Assembly: GCA_023407575.1 (NCBI GenBank)
Contig: JAEYLX010000024.1
Span: forward strand, 1 to 8,366
From: Bacillota bacterium
GTDB lineage: Bacteria; Bacillota; Clostridia; Lachnospirales; Lachnospiraceae
Direction: 5' to 3'
DNA length: 8,366 nucleotides
Shown here: in pieces, positions 1 through 4,432 of the stretch
Position numbering within the stretch: position 1 is the stretch's first letter
How the letters are laid out: every line of letters begins with the position of its first letter
Position numbers and translations under genes: made by a program
The notes under the pieces: generated by a model
Seen by the model: only the letters and a program-made list of their open reading frames with translations
What the model was told of the DNA's origin: nothing
Databases searched by the model: none

Positions 1-128
1 TCTCCTCTTACAACTTTATTATCAAATATATAATTTGTTTTACTACTCCATCCTTGATTTTTTAAATCTAATTCTCCATTATTTCTAACTAAATTATAAA
101 ATACATATAATTGAGCCGGAGTAGAAAA
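1..128 (-). pseudogene. Remnant of a polymorphic toxin type 44-like domain (partial)
   Basis: Read on the minus strand from 128 towards 1, this frame is open and runs off the window edge. It starts directly after an in-frame TAG (131-129) and has no start codon or ribosome site, so it looks like an internal piece of a larger gene. The translation includes FYNLVRNNGELDLKNQGW and then YIFDNKVVRG. This order (FYNLV, a D-x-K motif, a Trp, then a short F-D-N/G-K-V-V segment) resembles, from memory, the start of the Bacterial toxin 44 domain found at the C-terminus of secreted polymorphic toxins. The family's conserved glycine-rich part would lie outside the window. The hairpin-rich block begins just upstream, which suggests a recombination boundary. 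The family assignment is from recall and is moderate at best. Confidence 0.45.
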
Positions 129-545
129 CTAAATTAAATTAAATACAAAAGCCGACTAGCTACTAGTCGGCTAACAGGAGAAATGTTTTACATTTCGGCG
201 GGTTACGCTTGACCTTTAGGTCAACAGAGAAAAATAACCTTGATTACGTTGAACTCACAAGGCAACAGCAATATATGTTATGAAGCTGATTGCAATAAAC
301 CACTTGCAAGATGCTTGTCATAGTTTTATAGCTTTTAGTGAAGAAATAAGTAGTTGAAGTATTATACATTATGAGGAATAAATAACCTAACCAAAATATA
401 GAACAAAATTGTGTTTCATTATATAGCTAAATGCACTATAAACTACTAGTGAAGCTAGAATGCTATATGATGAATAAGCAATGCGTTAGCAATCACCCAC
501 CAATGCATTATGATTAGGACATAATATATATATTAGGGTGATTTG
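129..545 (+). ncRNA. Gene-free, hairpin-dense block: candidate structured RNA
   Basis: There is no credible ORF on either strand, but many short perfect stems. They are GCCGACTA/TAGTCGGC (151-171), AAATGT/ACATTT (181-195), TTGACC/GGTCAA (209-224), CCTTG/CAAGG (239-263), CAAG/CTTG near 307-317, and an 11-bp stem CATTATATAGC/GCTATATGATG (about 417-472) that encloses a second hairpin (CACTA/TAGTG). AATCACCC near 490 is complementary to GGGTGATT near 536, closing the 3' end. GC content is visibly higher than in the flanking genes. A promoter for the next gene follows immediately. This fits a several-hundred-nucleotide structured RNA, of the kind exemplified by ROOL, GOLLD or HEARO RNAs, or a replication origin. 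I recognise no known family, and strand and ends are uncertain. Confidence 0.35.
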
Positions 546-571
546 AGCTGCACTAAAATAAATGATATGAT
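543..571 (+). promoter_or_regulatory. Sigma-A-type promoter of the 610 gene
   Basis: TTGAGC (543-548) and TATGAT (566-571) are separated by 17 bp, close to the vegetative consensus. They lie 38 bp before the ATG at 610, with an AGGAAGG ribosome site between. Confidence 0.55.
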
Positions 572-609
572 ATATTAAAATAAAGATATAGGAAGGTAAT
601 TATAATACA

Positions 610-831
610 ATGATAAGATATTATAGAATATATTATAGAAAGAATTTAGTGGGAACAGTAATAGCAATAAATCATGCTATAGATAAAGATGTTACTGATG
701 AAACATATACTATAACGTTACTAGATGATAAAAAGCATATTATAGCATTATTTGACTCAAGTTATAAACCAAAAGTACAGAGAATAGATGATGTAAATGT
801 TAAAGATACATTTAATGTTTATATAGATTAA
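610..831 (+). CDS. Small hypothetical protein, 73 aa
   Basis: I do not recognise a family. The protein begins with a basic, Tyr-rich stretch (MIRYYRIYYRKN) and continues with alternating hydrophobic and polar residues (VGTVIAINHAID, YTITLLDDKKHIIALFD), which suggests a small beta-rich soluble domain. There is no signal peptide or membrane segment. An AGGAAGG sequence sits about 12 bases before the ATG, and the same AGGAAGGTAATTA leader is found before the resolvase gene at 2287. It is the first gene after the structured block and has its own promoter and a terminator close behind, so it is probably monocistronic. Codon use matches the neighbours and the reading frame looks genuine. Confidence 0.6.
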   Translation: MIRYYRIYYRKNLVGTVIAINHAIDKDVTDETYTITLLDDKKHIIALFDSSYKPKVQRIDDVNVKDTFNVYID

Positions 832-836
832 TAGAT

Positions 837-863
837 GGTGTCGTGAAATATGATACCTTTTTT
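837..863 (+). terminator. Rho-independent terminator after the 610 gene
   Basis: The stem GGTGTC/GATACC (837-842 with 852-857, one G-U pair) is followed by six Ts. It begins five bases after the stop codon. Confidence 0.6.
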
Positions 864-923
864 ATGTGGTGCTGGTGAAAAATAAATATAATAAGTATAA
901 TAAAATAAGGAGTAAAGTAAATC

Positions 924-1106
924 ATGAAACTAACTAAAGAAATTATCAACTCATTATCTAAAGAGGAACTATTGGAGCTTCTACGTTTATTCTCAAAAGA
1001 AGAATTAATTGAAATGATAGTAAAATGTAATAAAGATATTAATGTTACTTTTGAAGTAAAACCTAAACCAAGAGGTATAGTAGACGATAATTTATTTAAG
1101 TTTTAG
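924..1106 (+). CDS. Small helical hypothetical protein, 60 aa
   Basis: The family is unknown. Residues 10-33 hold a visible internal duplication, SKEELLELLRLF followed by SKEELIEMIVK, which predicts two similar amphipathic helices. A more polar tail with KPKPRG and an acidic-aromatic end follows. There is no membrane segment or signal peptide. An AAGGAG ribosome site (907-912) lies 11 bases before the ATG, and TATAAT-like boxes occur just upstream. The helical, charged make-up would suit a small regulator or an oligomeric accessory protein, but nothing in the sequence fixes a role. No clear terminator follows directly. The strong hairpin at 1254-1288 is the next one on this strand. Confidence 0.6.
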   Translation: MKLTKEIINSLSKEELLELLRLFSKEELIEMIVKCNKDINVTFEVKPKPRGIVDDNLFKF

Positions 1107-1129
1107 ATATCATAATTTGTAATTACATA

Positions 1130-1159
1130 TTGTAATGACGTAACGTTCTAATGTATAAT
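1130..1159 (+). promoter_or_regulatory. Promoter of the putative antitoxin RNA
   Basis: TTGTAA (1130-1135) and TATAAT (1154-1159) are 18 bp apart. The predicted start near 1166 lies just before the left inverted-repeat arm, and transcription would run to the terminator at 1254-1288. Confidence 0.5.
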
Positions 1160-1183
1160 AATTATATAAATAGACACAATAGA

Positions 1184-1225
1184 AAAAGGAATTACAATCT
1201 ATTAGCATAGAATGTGATTTCTATA
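1184..1225 (+). repeat. Left arm of the inverted repeat flanking the 40-aa gene
   Basis: AAAAGGAATTACAATCTA (1184-1201) and GATTTCTATA (1216-1225) recur inverted at 1431-1448 and 1413-1422. If one RNA spanned the locus, its ends would pair. Confidence 0.8.
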
Positions 1226-1243
1226 ATAAACTTAGATTAAAAT

Positions 1244-1366
1244 TTATTTGTTTAAATCACTCTTATTGCCCGTAAGAGTGATTTTTATTTTATCATAAAT
1301 AAATGCTCCTATTATACTAATAAATATAGCATCAGAGTTATTTAATAATAATTTTAATATTTCCAT
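1244..1366 (-). CDS. Putative type I toxin: 40-aa hydrophobic membrane peptide
   Basis: The peptide starts MEILKLLLNNSDAIFISIIG, continues AFIYDKIKI and ends with a polar, basic tail. Residues about 12-24 can form one short membrane helix, so the layout (short N-terminus, one helix, charged C-terminus) is that of type I toxins such as Fst and the clostridial small toxins. The start is set by an ideal ribosome site, AAGGAGGTG (read on the minus strand), nine bases before the ATG. The gene lies in a region with no other coding sequence, is opposed by a predicted RNA from 1130-1159, and is bracketed by inverted repeats. Its codons for residues about 29-36 form the plus-strand terminator hairpin. 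No sequence match to a named toxin family is claimed. The call rests on architecture. Confidence 0.5.
   Translation of the reverse strand: MEILKLLLNNSDAIFISIIGAFIYDKIKITLTGNKSDLNK
1254..1288 (+). terminator. Perfect terminator hairpin inside the toxin ORF
   Basis: AATCACTCTTA and TAAGAGTGATT form an 11-bp perfect stem with a short TTGCCCG loop, followed by TTTTTATTTTAT. It ends plus-strand transcription. The minus side lacks a good T run. One arm (ATCACTCTTA) recurs in the right repeat arm near 1424-1433. Confidence 0.8.
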
Positions 1367-1395
1367 ACTTCTACACCTCCTTCCTTTGCAGAAGT
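1367..1395 (-). promoter_or_regulatory. Hairpin presenting the toxin ribosome site in its loop
   Basis: On the toxin mRNA, ACTTCT and AGAAGT pair (genomic 1390-1395 with 1367-1372), leaving AAGGAAGGAGG in a 17-nt loop. The stem ends at the base before the ATG. Such a fold could gate toxin translation. Confidence 0.55.
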
Positions 1396-1412
1396 TAGTG
1401 TTTTTTCATTTG

Positions 1413-1448
1413 TATAGAAATCATCACTCTTAGATTGTAATTCCTTTT
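1413..1448 (-). repeat. Right arm of the inverted repeat flanking the 40-aa gene
   Basis: It is the inverted copy of 1184-1225 (TATAGAAATC, then TAGATTGTAATTCCTTTT on the plus strand). It lies in the predicted 5' leader of the toxin mRNA. Confidence 0.8.
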
Positions 1449-1452
1449 GTAG

Positions 1453-1461
1453 ATTATATCA
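1453..1461 (-). promoter_or_regulatory. Extended -10 promoter of the putative toxin mRNA
   Basis: On the minus strand the sequence is TGATATAAT, a perfect extended -10 (TGnTATAAT). No good -35 box is seen, as is common with extended -10 sites. The predicted start near 1446 makes the leader begin at the right repeat arm. Confidence 0.5.
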
Positions 1462-1479
1462 TAAATATTGATTAGGGTG

Positions 1480-1790
1480 TAGAGAGAGTGATCTAAAAAT
1501 GAGAATAGAAATAAATGTAGAAAATAACCTACTCACTATCAATTTCTGAGTTGATTTTTAATCCGACTCGACTAGCTTCTCGACTAAGATTTCATATGAA
1601 GAAAACCTAGTAAAATCAACAAAAACTAAGTAATTCAATTTTAGCTTCAATTATACAAAATTATGAAATATCGTTGAAAAATAAGGCATTTCACGACAAG
1701 GCTATCGACCTCGATTTAATTTGGCTTGATATATGCCGTTTAGAGAGGAGATAATTCATTCATTGATATAAAGTATACCTATGTAGAGAA
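1480..1790. other. Non-coding structured leader region before the RHH gene
   Basis: No convincing gene is present. Visible structure includes GTTGATTTT/AAAATCAAC (1550-1558 with 1612-1620), which encloses a tandem CTCGACTAG-type repeat, and the palindrome TTCATATGAA. A nested fold at 1685-1737 has outer GGCAT/ATGCC, middle CAAG/CTTG, and inner ATCGA-CC-TCGAT. GAGAGGAG follows directly. The block lies between the TA locus and the RHH gene and could be a copy-control or leader RNA. It matches no riboswitch I know. Confidence 0.35.
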
Positions 1791-1800
1791 GGAGTTGAGG

Positions 1801-1833
1801 ATGCACTTATTCAATTATACACTTATACAATGA
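1801..1833 (+). CDS. 10-residue leader peptide before the RHH gene
   Basis: ATG at 1801 has a textbook AAGGAG ribosome site six bases upstream (1789-1794) and encodes MHLFNYTLIQ. Its TGA (1831-1833) overlaps an in-frame ATG of the next gene at 1830 (ATGA). This is a classic arrangement for translational coupling, so ribosomes ending the leader could restart on the RHH reading frame. The coding sequence also contains the 8-bp tandem repeats at 1815-1838. Its shortness makes it easy to obtain by chance, but the spacing and the ATGA junction argue for a real leader. Confidence 0.45.
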   Translation: MHLFNYTLIQ

Positions 1834-1838
1834 TACAA
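1815..1838 (+). repeat. Three tandem 8-bp repeats, candidate RHH operator
   Basis: TTATACAC, TTATACAA and TGATACAA follow each other at an exact 8-bp period. Ribbon-helix-helix repressors such as MetJ bind tandem 8-bp boxes. The repeats lie directly before the RHH gene, so autoregulation is plausible. Confidence 0.5.
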
Positions 1839-1850
1839 GGGGATGAATGT

Positions 1851-2021
1851 ATGAAGAAAAACTTTACTATATCAATTGAAGAATCTTTAATAAAAAGTAT
1901 TAAATGTTGTGCTGTATCAAATGAAACCACATCTAGTAATCTAATATCTGAGTATATTAAAGCTATTAAAAAAACTAATGGATCAATTATTAGGGCTATA
2001 GATGATATAAATAAGAAATAA
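1851..2021 (+). CDS. CopG-like ribbon-helix-helix protein, 56 aa
   Basis: The protein reads MKKNFTISIEESLIKSIK, followed by a helix, a turn at about residues 25-29 and a second helix (SNLISEYIKAIKK). This is the beta-strand, helix A, turn, helix B plan of RHH DNA-binding proteins of the CopG/Arc type, which dimerise and insert a two-stranded ribbon into the major groove. On plasmids such proteins commonly control copy number, partition or a toxin-antitoxin operon. I chose the ATG at 1851 because AAGGGGA precedes it. An ATG at 1830 in the same frame overlaps the leader peptide stop and would add seven residues. The tandem repeats just upstream are a likely autoregulatory operator. No partner gene follows in the operon, because a terminator comes next. 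Confidence 0.75.
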   Translation: MKKNFTISIEESLIKSIKCCAVSNETTSSNLISEYIKAIKKTNGSIIRAIDDINKK

Positions 2022-2091
2022 ATGGTATATAAATCTTGTACTTAGTCTATAAACTAAATACCTTAAAATATTTAATTTTTATATTATTGTT

Positions 2092-2123
2092 GAGCCATCT
2101 ATATTATTTAGGTGGCTTTTGTT
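2092..2123 (+). terminator. Terminator after the RHH gene
   Basis: AGCCATCTA and TAGGTGGCT form a 9-bp stem (one G-U pair) with a TATTATT loop, followed by TTTTGTT. Confidence 0.75.
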
Positions 2124-2131
2124 ATGTATAA

Positions 2132-2265
2132 GTATCAATTTAATACAAAAGTGTCAAAATAACTATATTAAAAAATATTTTGATAAAAAGTGTCAAAATA
2201 TATTGACTTAATGTTAAAATGATAGTAATATATAAGTATCAAATAAACGTTAGTTAAAATGACAC
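2132..2265 (+). promoter_or_regulatory. Three-subsite res recombination site with embedded resolvase promoter
   Basis: Three pairs of inverted half-sites related to GTGTCAAAAT are visible. Subsite I is 2151-2185 (GTGTCAAAAT with ATTTTGATA), II is 2190-2224 (GTGTCAAAAT with AAAATGATA), and III is 2236-2265 (GTATCAAAT with AAAATGACAC). A further half-site lies at 2132-2140. The number, size and spacing match the res loci of Tn3-type resolvases, which bind one dimer per subsite and cross over in subsite I. A promoter, TTGACT (2203-2208) with 17 bp to TAATAT (2226-2231), lies inside subsites II-III, so resolvase binding should repress its own gene. The role would be to resolve plasmid multimers. 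Confidence 0.75.
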
Positions 2266-2286
2266 AAAGAAGGAAGGTAATTAAAT

Positions 2287-2958
2287 ATGGCAACATACTT
2301 TTATATGAGAATAAGTACAAAGGAAAGCAACGACAAGCAATCATTTCAAAGACAAGATAAAGCATTAAATAAATATGCTACTGATAATGGATTAGATTAT
2401 AACAATAGAACAGTATACCAAGATGATATAAGTGGTAGTACATTTGATAGAGATGATTGGAAAGCACTAGAAGGAATACTACAAGCTAATGATACAATAG
2501 TATTTAAAGAGATATCGAGATTTACTAGACAAGCTGAAGAAGGATATAACAAATATATGGAATTGTTAGATAAAGGAGTTAATCTTGTATTCCTAGATAA
2601 TCCAACTGTATCATCTGATTATATAAAACAATTAACTAATATAGCAAATACACAACAATTAGTAACTAAAACGGCACTTGAAGGAACTATCAAATTATTA
2701 TTAATAGTAGAACTTGATAGAGTACAACAAGAACGAGAAATATTAGTAAAACGTATTAAACAAGGTATAGAAGCTAGTGATAAGAAAAGTGGTAGAAAAG
2801 TTGGTCAACTAGATAAGATGTCTGATGAATTAAAAGCAGATATAAAAGCTTTTATAAGTGATAGAAGTATAAAACAAATAGATTTAATGAATAAACATAA
2901 CATAAGTAGAAATACATTAAAGAAATACATAGAAGTAGTTAAGAGAGAACAACAATAA
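2287..2958 (+). CDS. Serine resolvase (plasmid multimer resolution), 223 aa
   Basis: This is a small serine recombinase of the resolvase/invertase family. The N-terminal catalytic domain starts YFYMRISTKES, with Arg8 and the nucleophile Ser10 in the usual positions. A Gln-rich SFQRQ follows, then DDISGSTFDRDDW and KEISRFTR (Arg78 and Arg81, matching the conserved active-site arginines, with Ser in place of the Asp before Arg78). A long helix at about residues 120-160 joins to a C-terminal helix-turn-helix (IKQIDLMNKHNISRNTLKKYI). The length of 223 aa is slightly above the Tn3 resolvase norm of about 185 aa. The res site lies directly upstream, so cis-acting multimer resolution is the likely job, as with the res gene of clostridial plasmid pIP404. 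AAGGAAGG precedes the ATG. All key residues are present. Confidence 0.93.
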   Translation: MATYFYMRISTKESNDKQSFQRQDKALNKYATDNGLDYNNRTVYQDDISGSTFDRDDWKALEGILQANDTIVFKEISRFTRQAEEGYNKYMELLDKGVNLVFLDNPTVSSDYIKQLTNIANTQQLVTKTALEGTIKLLLIVELDRVQQEREILVKRIKQGIEASDKKSGRKVGQLDKMSDELKADIKAFISDRSIKQIDLMNKHNISRNTLKKYIEVVKREQQ

Positions 2959-2971
2959 TATACAAATATAT

Positions 2972-3007
2972 GCACTGTCAGAAGTCAGAGATCAGCTTCT
3001 AAGGTGC
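2972..3007 (+). other. Hairpin between the resolvase and the 3047 gene
   Basis: GCACT/GGTGC and AGAAG/CTTCT form a two-part stem with a small internal loop. No T run follows, so it is not a typical terminator. It may be an mRNA-processing, stabilising or attenuating element. A TATAAT box follows at 3019-3024. Confidence 0.4.
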
Positions 3008-3046
3008 TACAATAGAGATATAATACATAAGATAAGGAGTAAGCAA

Positions 3047-3241
3047 ATGCTAAGATATGAACAAATAATCAAAGATAAATTAGAAAATGATAATATAAAG
3101 TTATTAGGTATAGAGAATGACGGAAGAATTTTAGTTGAACAAGAAGGAGATCAAAAAATATTTAAAGCAACTTTATTTGAAGATAGATTAATTATAAAGA
3201 ATGTATATAGTGAAATAGAATATACAATAAAGCTAAAGTAA
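3047..3241 (+). CDS. Small hypothetical protein, 64 aa
   Basis: No family is recognised. The protein is rich in charged residues and predicted beta strands (IKLLGIENDGRILVEQ, KATLFEDRLIIKNV, IEYTIKLK), with a helical N-terminus (YEQIIKDKLEND). There are no membrane segments or signal peptide, so it is likely cytosolic. An AAGGAG ribosome site lies seven bases before the ATG, and a TATAAT box lies at 3019-3024. The stop codon abuts the next ATG (TAA-ATG), so the two genes form one operon ended by the terminator at 3488. The product and its neighbour have similar size and strand-rich composition and may act together or be distant relatives. Confidence 0.65.
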   Translation: MLRYEQIIKDKLENDNIKLLGIENDGRILVEQEGDQKIFKATLFEDRLIIKNVYSEIEYTIKLK

Positions 3242-3262
3242 ATGAATAAGAGAGATACATAT

Positions 3263-3475
3263 ATGAAATTAGAATTTGAGATATACAATAAAAAAAACAA
3301 TAATGAATTGATTTTAATGGCTATATGCAAAGGAGATAAATTTGAAATAGTCGAAAATAACAATAAGAAAGTTTTACATATAATAGATGACAATAATAAT
3401 TTACTTTTAAAAATACTTATAAAAACGATAGAAATCAACGAAATAGAAGAAAATCTATATAAAATAACTGTTTAA
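3263..3475 (+). CDS. Small hypothetical protein, about 70 aa
   Basis: No family is recognised. Alternating hydrophobic and charged stretches (MKLEFEIYNKKN, ELILMAICKGDKFEIVE, KKVLHIIDD, LLLKILIKTIEI) predict a small beta-rich protein. I prefer the ATG at 3263, which has AAGAGAG about eight bases upstream. An in-frame ATG at 3242 directly follows the previous stop and would add seven residues (MNKRDTY) through translational coupling. It is second in a two-gene operon with the 3047 gene and is followed 12 bases later by a terminator. It has no membrane segment and no motif that fixes a role. Confidence 0.6.
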   Translation: MKLEFEIYNKKNNNELILMAICKGDKFEIVENNNKKVLHIIDDNNNLLLKILIKTIEINEIEENLYKITV

Positions 3476-3487
3476 AAGCTAAAGTAA

Positions 3488-3512
3488 GGCACTCAAATAA
3501 GGGTGTCTTTTA
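3488..3512 (+). terminator. Terminator after the 3047-3475 operon
   Basis: GGCACTC and GGGTGTC form a 7-bp stem (two G-U pairs) with an AAATAA loop, followed by TTTTATT. Confidence 0.65.
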
Positions 3513-3835
3513 TTATGCTTATGAAATACCCCGGGGTACTTTAACATTGTTTACTTGTAAACCTATATTAGAAAAACATTAACCACGAAATAATATTTTA
3601 TTCAGACTTAAATTCTATCAACCTTCGATATCAGCACCAGAAGAGGGGACTCTTGAATTACTTTTAGTACATATAATTAATTAAATTTTAGCTATTTTAG
3701 AATTTAATAAAAGTCTGATTTTAACAGAAATATATTTACAGAAAAGGTTACAATTTTGTAACTATTTTATACAAATACATCAATTAGCCTTGAAAAATAA
3801 GGGAAAAAGCAATATAATATAAAGTTTAGCAAAAT
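3513..3835. other. Palindrome-rich non-coding block, candidate origin or regulatory region
   Basis: No ORF is supported. Perfect palindromes stand out in the AT-rich DNA: TACCCCGGGGTA (3527-3538), GTTTAC-TT-GTAAAC (3549-3562), AAGAG/CTCTT (3641-3654) and GTTACAA-TT-TTGTAAC (3747-3762). An imperfect 15-bp inverted repeat (3603-3617 with 3698-3717) encloses the AAGAG hairpin. With no rep gene elsewhere in the window, this is a reasonable candidate for a replication origin, but no iteron array or known nick site is recognised. Confidence 0.35.
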
Positions 3836-3864
3836 TTGACTCCTGTCGAAAAATGTCGTATAAT
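3836..3864 (+). promoter_or_regulatory. Strong near-consensus sigma-A promoter
   Basis: TTGACT (3836-3841), a 17-bp spacer and TATAAT (3859-3864) make the best promoter match in the window. The spacer carries a TGTCG direct repeat ten bases apart, which could be a regulator site. Transcription would start near 3871, at the foot of the long hairpin. Confidence 0.75.
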
Positions 3865-3870
3865 AGAAGT

Positions 3871-3958
3871 ATAGTAAGTTAGTTGATAATCAATGTTTTT
3901 TTACTCACTTGATTTGAATTGATTATAGCTAACTTGCTACAATCTCTTTCTTTTTATT
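3871..3958 (+). ncRNA. Short RNA or attenuator with a long hairpin
   Basis: Directly after the promoter, 3874-3894 pairs with 3918-3940 (core GATAATCAAT with ATTGATTATA, and AAGTTAG with CTAACTT). The loop is T-rich, and CTCTTTCTTTTTATT follows. The RNA could end here as a small structured transcript. Alternatively it reads through to the gene at 4087, which would make the hairpin an attenuator. Confidence 0.5.
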
Positions 3959-3987
3959 ATTGTAATTTAAAATTTACTCAATCAATC

Positions 3988-4020
3988 TGCCTTGTAAGGA
4001 ACGGTTAAAGCTACGAGGCA
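3988..4020 (+). other. Hairpin in the leader of the 4087 gene
   Basis: TGCCTTGT and ACGAGGCA (one G-U pair) form an 8-bp stem. The inner sequence CCTTGTAAGG, then ACG, then AAAGCTAC is faintly like the core of a c-di-GMP-I aptamer. The resemblance is too weak to name it. Confidence 0.3.
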
Positions 4021-4086
4021 AAACTCCTTTTAATTTAATTTGTTTGGCATTAAGAGAGTAGAGTTAGCAAAAATGAAATAGAAGCA

Positions 4087-4410
4087 TTGCTAGAATTAAA
4101 AAATATGTCATTTAATAATACATCTGAATCAAAAGAAAGAGGTATTGCGACTACTACTATAAAAGTAGCTGCAAAATGGATGAAAAAAAATTCATCTAAA
4201 ATAGCAAACGTATTAAAAAAATATTTAAAAATAAATATAAGTAGCAAATCAATAACAACAGCAATAGATGTTATTCTTGATATAAGTGGAACTATAGATG
4301 AATTAACATATAATTTTGTAGATTATATTTGTGACACTTTTAGAATAAGATGTCCAGAGAAAAATAAGAAAATAATTGCTAGAGCATTAAGATTAATAAT
4401 GCCAATTTAG
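4087..4410 (+). CDS. Bacteriocin-like protein without signal peptide, about 107 aa, possibly 5'-truncated
   Basis: The C-terminal two thirds look like a membrane-active peptide: a basic amphipathic segment (VAAKWMKKNSSKIANVLKKYL), then AIDVILDISGTIDELTYNF, a Cys pair around DTFRIRC, and a hydrophobic end closing with LRLIMPI. The minus-strand bacteriocin at 5147 shares this order (KK-rich segment, ILD, acidic residues, Y-x-F, a Pro, and an end in IPGL), so I infer the same family. The start is unclear. TTG at 4087 is the first usable start but has no good ribosome site, and the next is ATG at 4105. The frame is open back to a stop at 4051 with no start codon, so the gene may have lost its original start and signal peptide. 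A small membrane protein follows, as expected of an immunity partner. Confidence 0.55.
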   Translation: MLELKNMSFNNTSESKERGIATTTIKVAAKWMKKNSSKIANVLKKYLKINISSKSITTAIDVILDISGTIDELTYNFVDYICDTFRIRCPEKNKKIIARALRLIMPI

Positions 4411-4432
4411 AATTTAGGAGAAAAATATTTGA

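Larger units (their letters stand above)
1166..1292 (+). ncRNA. Putative antisense antitoxin RNA of a type I TA locus
   Basis: A promoter at 1130-1159 and a perfect terminator hairpin at 1254-1288 delimit a predicted RNA of about 125 nt with no ORF. It overlaps the 3' part of the minus-strand 40-aa gene (1244-1366) and what would be its 3' untranslated region, so it is complementary to the toxin mRNA there. Its 5' segment AAAAGGAATTACAATCTA (1184-1201) is the same sequence that the toxin mRNA carries in its own leader, because the locus ends in inverted repeats. The arrangement of convergent RNAs meeting at a hairpin recalls the par/Fst locus and clostridial type I systems. This is an inference, as transcription has not been seen. 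Confidence 0.45.

Noticed and set aside
129..545. Group I or group II intron, or tRNA cluster, in the structured block
   Set aside because: No domain V-like hairpin, GTGCG start, group I core or tRNA cloverleaf with TTCRA could be found.
1499..1549. 16-codon ORF (MRIEINVENNLLTINF)
   Set aside because: GAGAGAG upstream is a weak ribosome site at a loose distance, and so short an ORF is expected by chance here.
2168..2365. Minus-strand 65-codon ORF
   Set aside because: It spans the res site and the start of the resolvase gene in antisense and has no initiation signal.
3151..3438. Minus-strand 95-codon ORF
   Set aside because: It overlaps the two small plus-strand genes, which have ribosome sites and a terminator. 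Its hydrophobic content is a by-product of AT-rich antisense codons.
3988..4050. A third c-di-GMP riboswitch before the 4087 gene
   Set aside because: Only fragments of the consensus (CCTTGTAAGG, ACG, AAAGCTAC) are seen and the rest does not fit. It is kept as an unnamed hairpin.
4050..4247. Minus-strand 65-codon ORF
   Set aside because: It is antisense to the bacteriocin-like gene, with no supporting signals.
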